Source: Pontibacter fetidus (GTDB lineage Bacteria; Bacteroidota; Bacteroidia; Cytophagales; Hymenobacteraceae). Taken from it: 64,000 nt of DNA. The stretch spans positions 124,001 through 188,000 of the forward strand of contig NZ_JAAEAA010000003.1 in the NCBI RefSeq assembly GCF_010119545.1, read 5' to 3'. Both the position numbers and the translations under genes were made by a program. The notes beneath the pieces were generated by a model. That model worked only from the letters and a program-made list of their open reading frames with translations. It did not search any database and had not been told where the DNA came from. Shown one piece after another: positions 59,076 to 64,000 of this stretch (the stretch's first letter is position 1; every line of letters begins with the position of its first letter).

Positions 59076-59813
59076 ATGGCCCAACCGGAACAAGAGTGGT
59101 TCAGTACCTGGTTCGACTCTCCTTATTACCATATACTATATAATAACCGCGACGAGCAGGAAGCAGAGCTGTTTATGGATAAGCTGTTAGCCTACCTGCA
59201 CCCCAAACCGCACGAAAAGGTATTAGACCTGGCCTGCGGTAAAGGCCGCCACTCCGTTTACCTGAACCAAAAAGGATTTGATGTAACTGGTATTGACCTT
59301 TCGGAGCAAAGTATAGCCTATGCCAAGCAGTTCGAGAATGAACGCCTGCACTTTGCCGTGCACGACATGCGTGAAGTATACCAGCCCGAAACCTTCGATT
59401 TTATATTGAATATGTTTACCAGTTTCGGGTATTTCGAGAACGAAACGGAGAACGTAGTGGCATTGTGCGCGGTAGCCAAATCGCTGAAGTATGGCGGCAA
59501 GCTGGTGATTGACTTTATGAATACCGACCTGACCATCGCCAACCTGGTAGCTGAAGAAACGAAAGAAGTGCAGGGCATCACGTTTAACATACACCGTGGC
59601 GTAGAGAATGACTTTATAGTTAAAACGATCCGGTTTTCAGATAAAGGCAAGGATTATTGTTTTGAAGAAAGAGTGCGTGCCTTGCGCCAGGAAGATTTTA
59701 TGGAATACTTCGGGATGGCACAGTTGCGCCTGGCCGAGGTATTCGGCGATTACGACCTGCAGCCTTTTAACCCGGCAAGCAGCGAACGTATGATATTTGT
59801 TTTAAAGAAATAA
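59076..59813 (+). CDS. Class I SAM-dependent methyltransferase
   Basis: The 245-residue protein has motif I VLDLACGKGRHSVYL (about 47-61), VTGIDLSEQS, DFILNMFTSFGYFE and YGGKLVIDFMN. This NMFTSFGYF form is typical of a family of small-molecule methyltransferases in Bacteroidota with unknown substrate. I use the ATG at 59076, not the TTG at 59055. The ZIP gene follows after nine bases. Confidence 0.88.
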   Translation: MAQPEQEWFSTWFDSPYYHILYNNRDEQEAELFMDKLLAYLHPKPHEKVLDLACGKGRHSVYLNQKGFDVTGIDLSEQSIAYAKQFENERLHFAVHDMREVYQPETFDFILNMFTSFGYFENETENVVALCAVAKSLKYGGKLVIDFMNTDLTIANLVAEETKEVQGITFNIHRGVENDFIVKTIRFSDKGKDYCFEERVRALRQEDFMEYFGMAQLRLAEVFGDYDLQPFNPASSERMIFVLKK

Positions 59814-59822
59814 GCGCTCGGC

Positions 59823-60575
59823 ATGTTTATAGCCATACTGGTTTTGTTTTTTACCGTGCTGCTATCGGGCTTCCTGGTTAAGCTTTTTCCGCCGGATAAT
59901 GTGCGGTGGCTTAAAATGGCGCTGGCTTTTAGTGGGGCCTACCTGTTTACCATAACTATAACCCATTTGCTGCCTGATGTGCTGCTCAGTAACAAAGAGC
60001 CGCATGTGGTAGGTTACTGGGTACTGGCCGGATTTTTTCTGCAGCTTATTTTAGAGCTTTTCTCGCATGGGGTAGAGCACGGCCACATGCACACACACGC
60101 CCACGATCATCACACCGATACCATTCCGTTTCTATTGCTTGGCTCCTTGTTTGTGCATTCTTTTCTGGAGGGGAGTATACTGGTAGACCGCGATTACAGG
60201 GATGTTGGCCATATGCACCACCAGGGTAGTTTTTATTCTGTTTTACTGGGCGTAGCATTGCACCACGTTCCGGCAGCTTTTGCGCTTATGTCGGTGCTGT
60301 TGTCGCGGGTAAAGAACTTCAGAAAAGCGTTGAGTTGGCTGCTTATTTTTGCGGTAGGTTCGCCGTTAGGTATTCTGGTTAGTAATTCGCTGCTCGCACA
60401 CGAGGCGCCGGGCGGCATGGTATACACGGCACTTACGGGTTTGGTAGCCGGTAACTTCCTGCATATTTCCACCACCATCCTTTTCGAGACAAGCCCGGAG
60501 CACAGTTTTAACCGCAACAAACTTATTGCTACGTTGCTCGGCCTGGTGCTAGCCCTGCTCACTGATTTTATATAA
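59823..60575 (+). CDS. ZIP family metal transporter
   Basis: The 250-residue inner-membrane protein has seven or eight helices, a His-rich loop (GVEHGHMHTHAHDHHTD) after the third helix and the ZIP metal-path motifs SFLEGSILVD and GVALHHVPAAFALMSVL. It probably takes up zinc, iron or manganese. It begins nine bases after the methyltransferase gene. Confidence 0.92.
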   Translation: MFIAILVLFFTVLLSGFLVKLFPPDNVRWLKMALAFSGAYLFTITITHLLPDVLLSNKEPHVVGYWVLAGFFLQLILELFSHGVEHGHMHTHAHDHHTDTIPFLLLGSLFVHSFLEGSILVDRDYRDVGHMHHQGSFYSVLLGVALHHVPAAFALMSVLLSRVKNFRKALSWLLIFAVGSPLGILVSNSLLAHEAPGGMVYTALTGLVAGNFLHISTTILFETSPEHSFNRNKLIATLLGLVLALLTDFI

Positions 60576-60649
60576 ACCCGCACTGGCTCAACTATAGTTG
60601 AAAGTATAGTCGTAATTGTGTAAGTTGATAGTAATATACCTGATCAACT

Positions 60650-60982
60650 ATGGCAGATGCATCTAAACCTGAGCGCTATACTTCGTTTCGTGCGTTTTAT
60701 CCTTATTATTTATCAGAGCACCAGCATACCACCTCGCGGGTGCTGCATTTTACAGGTACAGCCCTACTGATTTTAGTGGCTATAGTTGCGTTAAGTACGG
60801 GGAGGTATAACTTGCTGTGGGCTCTTCCGGTTATTGGCTATGGCTTTGCATGGGTAGGGCACTTCTTCTTTGAGCGTAACAAACCGGCTACATTCAAATA
60901 CCCGTTCTATAGCCTGGCATCAGACTTCAAGCTGTTTTTTGATATACTGACCGGGAAGGAAGGCTTCAGAAGCCGGAAATGA
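60650..60982 (+). CDS. DUF962 (Mpo1-like) membrane protein, second copy
   Basis: The 110-residue protein has two or three helices and the short-form DUF962 pattern: FRAFYPYYLSEHQHTTSRVLHFTGTALLI, then GYGFAWVGHFFFERNKPATFKYPFYSL. It differs from the longer homologue at 13890. It converges with the next gene with two bases between stops. Confidence 0.88.
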   Translation: MADASKPERYTSFRAFYPYYLSEHQHTTSRVLHFTGTALLILVAIVALSTGRYNLLWALPVIGYGFAWVGHFFFERNKPATFKYPFYSLASDFKLFFDILTGKEGFRSRK

Positions 60983-60984
60983 AA

Positions 60985-61329
60985 CTATAGTACAGTGGAT
61001 AGCAGCGTAGCAACAAGCGCCTTTACTGTATTAACTACGGTTGGGGAATCGCTGCTGTTACTGTCTTCTTCTGATGTGAATGCCTCTTTAAAGTAAGATA
61101 ACGGGCTGTCTAAAACATCGGCATCCAATACAGATTTGTCTCTTGCTTTAGCTATAACAGGCTTGGCTTTCGTCTTGGTAGCAGCTTTTGCAGATGTGGC
61201 GTTATCTTCAGAGGTTACTGTGGCTTGTGTAGTAGCAGTACCGTTATGGGCTTCAACGGCAGGGCATGGCATCGAGAGCAATAGTGCTATAATCGCTACA
61301 GGTACTATCATCCGGATATGTTGCCACAT
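60985..61329 (-). CDS. Small secreted or anchored protein of unknown function
   Basis: The product (114 residues from the ATG at 61329) has a signal sequence (MWQHIRMIVPVAIIALLLSMPCPAVEA) and an Ala/Thr/Lys-rich low-complexity mature part, ending in a short amphipathic helix. A GTG at 61338 could give three more residues; it lies three bases after a perfect -7 box (61342-61349). No family is recognised. Confidence 0.6.
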   Translation of the reverse strand: MWQHIRMIVPVAIIALLLSMPCPAVEAHNGTATTQATVTSEDNATSAKAATKTKAKPVIAKARDKSVLDADVLDSPLSYFKEAFTSEEDSNSSDSPTVVNTVKALVATLLSTVL

Positions 61330-61341
61330 ATTTTTCACGCT

Positions 61342-61349
61342 CAAATGTA
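61342..61349 (-). promoter_or_regulatory. -7 box of the small secreted protein gene
   Basis: TACATTTG on the minus strand, perfect TAnnTTTG match, 12 bases before the ATG and three before a possible GTG start. Confidence 0.5.
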
Positions 61350-61456
61350 CATTTAAATTCTCTGTAATACAATTACTGGATTGTATATTTTAGAGAAAGA
61401 TTGTTTTTTTAAGGTTAACGTATTGTTACGTCAGGTAAGTATAGCTAAATAACTAT

Positions 61457-61876
61457 TTATTTTTTGGCTGCTGGTTTTATCACTTTCATTTTAACCGGCG
61501 CTACACCGTTATCAATATAGCCCAGCTTTTTGGCTGCTGCCTCCGAAAGATCAACTATGCGGCCGCGTACAAAAGGGCCCCGGTCCGTAATCTTCACTTT
61601 CACTGATCTGTTGTTAGCCAGGTTGGTCACTTTTACTTTGGTGCCCATGGGCAGTTTTTTGTGCGCTGCTGTAAGCTTATGCCTTTTATAGGGCTCGCCA
61701 TTGGCCATTTTGCGGCCCTGCAACTTTCGGCTATAATAAGATGCTTTGCCTTCTTCAGTGTAGCCCTTTTGCCCGAAATTAGCTTTGCTGCCGGCACACG
61801 ACACCAGGCTAAGGCTGATAGCAAGTACAAGTAAACAGGTAAAGAAAGATGGTAAACGTGTTATCCTTAAAATCAT
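61457..61876 (-). CDS. rlpA: RlpA family lipoprotein (septal ring lytic transglycosylase type)
   Basis: The 139-residue protein has a lipoprotein signal (lipid Cys in SLVSC at 27) and a double-psi beta-barrel with GKASYYSRKLQGRKMANGE, LTAAHKKLPMGTKVKVTNL, KITDRGPFVRGRIVDLSEAAAKKLG. RlpA cleaves naked glycan strands at division septa; no SPOR domain is present, so localisation may differ from E. coli RlpA. It follows a hydrolase gene by six bases. Confidence 0.92.
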   Translation of the reverse strand: MILRITRLPSFFTCLLVLAISLSLVSCAGSKANFGQKGYTEEGKASYYSRKLQGRKMANGEPYKRHKLTAAHKKLPMGTKVKVTNLANNRSVKVKITDRGPFVRGRIVDLSEAAAKKLGYIDNGVAPVKMKVIKPAAKK

Positions 61877-61882
61877 ACGGAA

Positions 61883-62593
61883 TTAAACTGGTAAAAGGGC
61901 CGATACACTGGCCATAAATATATCAATCTCGTGCTTTAACCGGGTAATAGCTATCGTTTCCAGGGGATGTTGTGTGGCTGGTAAAACGATAAGGCGGGCA
62001 TTGGGCAGGTTGCGGTATGCCTGTATAGTCTCTTCTATTGCAACCATGTTGTCCTGGTCGCCGACGGCTACCTGAACGGGCTGCGGTATGTGCGCAAGTA
62101 TAGCTGTAGTTAGTAAAGGCTGGCGGCCAAGCTGCTGCATCATATCTGCGGTTTTATGCATTACCTGTTCCCACAGTTGTGGCGTATGCCGGTCGGCAAG
62201 CATGGCTGCAAAACGGGGTACTTTCTCTTTTATCTTTTCAGGGTTCAGGAGCTTTACTTCTTTAACAGCAGCTTCTTCAGACCACGCAAATTTAGTGGCC
62301 AGCGTAAAAACGCTCTTAATACGTGTTGGGTGCTGCTGCGCCAGGTATAACCCCACATAACCACCCATACTATAACCAAAAATGTGAGCCTGCTGCAGCT
62401 GGTGCTGTTCCATAAAGCTGAGTACATTTTGGGCAAACAGTTCTATACTATAGCCCTGTTCCGGAATAGCCTGCCCGCCATGACCAGCAAAATCTAAGGT
62501 ATACACATGGTACGTGCCTGCTAATGCCTGTTGCAGCGCACCAAGGGTAGCCGCTGCGCCCAGCGCCCCATGTAACAGTATTAGGTTCTCCAA
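61883..62593 (-). CDS. Alpha/beta hydrolase
   Basis: The 236-residue protein has ILLHGALGA (oxyanion region), the nucleophile motif GYSMGGYVGLYLA (Ser about 93), a late Asp in VGDQDNMV and a His in PATQHPLE. The start is a TTG; the first strand begins two residues after it and no ATG is in place. The substrate is unknown. It belongs to the minus-strand row that ends with rlpA. Confidence 0.88.
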   Translation of the reverse strand: MENLILLHGALGAAATLGALQQALAGTYHVYTLDFAGHGGQAIPEQGYSIELFAQNVLSFMEQHQLQQAHIFGYSMGGYVGLYLAQQHPTRIKSVFTLATKFAWSEEAAVKEVKLLNPEKIKEKVPRFAAMLADRHTPQLWEQVMHKTADMMQQLGRQPLLTTAILAHIPQPVQVAVGDQDNMVAIEETIQAYRNLPNARLIVLPATQHPLETIAITRLKHEIDIFMASVSALLPV

Positions 62594-62641
62594 GGTGTTT
62601 AAAGTATAGCCGTTAGTTTCTGTAATGCAAAAAAGCGCAGT

Positions 62642-63361
62642 TTATTGTTGCACCTGGTAATTATAAACCTGCACTGCCTGCGTAAGCTTATCTTTCTGGA
62701 ACAGGTTAATCACGAAATGAGCCCCCACTACACCGGCACCCACATATAACAGCGGCGATAGCTTAACCGAGCCATTAGGCGATTGCTGCGAGTTGATAAC
62801 GCCCAGTGCCATAAGCCCTGCACCAACTATAGTAACCCCCGTGCTGATGTATTTTTCGCGTTTGTAGCGTTGTAAAAGCGTTAAGCTGGCAGCATTATCG
62901 CCGAGCGCTTCCTGCAGGTTTTCGTGGGTAAACAAGTATAAAGGACCACCATCTTTAGAGAAGTAGTAAATGCGCCGGCGGCTGGTGCGCGGCATACCGT
63001 AACCATAGCCATACGGCGAGTAGCCATAGTTCTCATAGGTAGTGCGCGACGTATAGAATTTTTCGACCCGAGGGCCTTCCAGGATGCGCTTGGCAAATGC
63101 CTCAGAACTGCTGCCTGGCTCTACACGTGCATAGTAGCCGTCTTCGTTCTGGTACGTGCTTACCTGTGCCGGGCTATACTTCAGCGTGTCGTCTACTAAA
63201 AAGTAATTTGATTTAAACAGCGGCGACTTAAACTGTAGTTTGTTGGCTTCTATTACTTCTCCGTTCTGTAGCTTTAAAAAGTAGCGTTGTGTGCGTTGTG
63301 CCGCTGCCTCTGCGCTGGTAAGCAGGCAAAATACAAGCAGCAGGTAAAGTTGTTTTCTCAT
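62642..63361 (-). CDS. Secreted or membrane-associated protein of unknown function
   Basis: The 239-residue product has a signal peptide (MRKQLYLLLVFCLLTSAEAAAQ), a beta-rich middle (YFLKLQNGEVIEANKLQFKS), a Tyr/Gly stretch (YGYSPYGYGYGMPRT) and two weak C-terminal hydrophobic segments (VTIVGAGLMALGVI, LLYVGAGVVGAHFVI). No family is recognised. It lies 55 bases after a small membrane-protein gene and 48 before the hydrolase. Confidence 0.72.
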   Translation of the reverse strand: MRKQLYLLLVFCLLTSAEAAAQRTQRYFLKLQNGEVIEANKLQFKSPLFKSNYFLVDDTLKYSPAQVSTYQNEDGYYARVEPGSSSEAFAKRILEGPRVEKFYTSRTTYENYGYSPYGYGYGMPRTSRRRIYYFSKDGGPLYLFTHENLQEALGDNAASLTLLQRYKREKYISTGVTIVGAGLMALGVINSQQSPNGSVKLSPLLYVGAGVVGAHFVINLFQKDKLTQAVQVYNYQVQQ

Positions 63362-63416
63362 AACATTAAAGTATAAACTATAATCCTTAACGAATATACG
63401 CAGCTATAGTAATATG

Positions 63417-63725
63417 TTAATTAAAAAGCAGGAGAAGCATAACCGGCAAACCGAGCAAAGCCATGTACACCCACCGCATTAGCTGGCCTCTGTGCTTGTT
63501 GGGCACCATGTTGCTTACTACCATAATAGCTATGAGCAGGCTTAGCAGGTATAAAAGTATAAAAACCACAGCTTTAACCCAGTTAGGCACCACTGTGTTT
63601 TCGGCCTGTAGCTGGTTGCTCTCGCCAAGTCCCGACAGCAGGTAGCTCAGCCCCATGTAAACCACTACCTCAAACAGGATAAAGTAAAAAAGCCACACCC
63701 AGAAACTATACTTGCCTTGCTCCAT
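63417..63725 (-). CDS. Small membrane protein of unknown function
   Basis: The 102-residue protein has three membrane helices (about 8-30, 47-70 and 82-101) joined by short polar loops. No family is recognised. Its ATG shares one base with the stop of the GNAT gene upstream (TAATG), so translation is probably coupled. Confidence 0.75.
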   Translation of the reverse strand: MEQGKYSFWVWLFYFILFEVVVYMGLSYLLSGLGESNQLQAENTVVPNWVKAVVFILLYLLSLLIAIMVVSNMVPNKHRGQLMRWVYMALLGLPVMLLLLFN

Positions 63726-64000
63726 TACAGTGTTTTGTAAAAATGATAGCCCTTTATATGAAATCCTTCCCTGAAATAAAATTTATGAGCCGCTGCATTG
63801 GTAGCATAGGCATCGAGCATAATGGTTTCGCAGCCTTCCTGTTCAGCTATAGTATGCAACCAATCCGATAGTTGTTTACCCAGCCGCTGCGACCGGTAAT
63901 TTGAGTCCACCACAAAGTTATCTATCTCCAGGTATTTGCCACTGTACAACTTTGTACCTATCCAGAAACCCGATAAGCCAACACACGCATCACCTGTAAA
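63725..64000 (-). CDS. GNAT family N-acetyltransferase (N-terminus beyond window)
   Basis: The frame is open to the right edge, so about 91 C-terminal residues are seen. They hold the acetyl-CoA site: LEIDNFVVDSNYRSQRLGKQL (the R-x-x-R-L-G-K form of motif A) and the LDAYATNAAAHKFYFREGF motif B. The enzyme transfers an acetyl group to an unknown amine. Confidence 0.88.
   Translation of the reverse strand, partial: FTGDACVGLSGFWIGTKLYSGKYLEIDNFVVDSNYRSQRLGKQLSDWLHTIAEQEGCETIMLDAYATNAAAHKFYFREGFHIKGYHFYKTL

Overview
The window reads as a chromosomal segment of a Cytophagales bacterium (Bacteroidota), most likely of the Hymenobacteraceae (Pontibacter-like). This is inferred from four things: Bacteroidota-type promoter boxes (TAnnTTTG) before many genes, two proteins with C-terminal type IX secretion sorting domains, a CrtD/CruF carotenoid pair, and an almost complete absence of Shine-Dalgarno sites. 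About 66 protein genes are supported; most are housekeeping or widespread accessory genes. I saw no rRNA, tRNA, CRISPR array, prophage or transposase gene.

Layout. 1-9,000: the end of an AsmA-like gene, a DUF4382 lipoprotein, DinB, diacylglycerol kinase, a methionine sulfoxide repair cluster (msrA plus two msrB), a QorB-like reductase, TerC and an SDR. 9,000-20,600: an AT-rich orphan gene, fumC, envelope proteins, a CHASE/PAS histidine kinase, radA and a TlpA-like protein. 21,500-31,600: a baeRF-type protein, a radical SAM protein, MscS, inositol phosphatase, lnt, rsmI, pterin dehydratase, SDR and small stress-type proteins. 31,600-34,850: an AT-rich stretch with a large IPT/TIG-repeat T9SS protein. 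35,000-45,000: glyA-tatC-rpiB, rbfA, a methyltransferase, a LolC/E-type permease and a SNF2 helicase. 45,000-48,400: a carotenoid operon and a TetR-like regulator. 48,400-64,000: thioredoxin, prfA, yjbQ, an M43 metalloprotease, gpmI, nadC, a ZIP transporter, RlpA and envelope proteins ending in a GNAT gene cut by the window edge.

The unusual material is between the genes. Two diverged copies of a roughly 333-base element (12,691-13,024 and 20,866-21,198) have nearly the same length and share two perfectly conserved blocks. Between those blocks both fold into the same three-helix junction, although the paired bases differ in a compensatory way. This points to a conserved structured RNA or single-stranded DNA. 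Each copy sits between the same two other repeat types in the same order. Separately, the palindrome CTATAG (often AACTATAGTT) is strongly over-represented across the window, mostly between genes. A 328-base MITE-like element with terminal inverted repeats and several other dispersed palindromes are also present. Three genes (rsmI, gpmI, nadC) have a perfect -7 box exactly four bases before the start codon, which predicts leaderless transcripts.

All family names rest on reading motifs by eye. No database search was run, and counts were made by hand.
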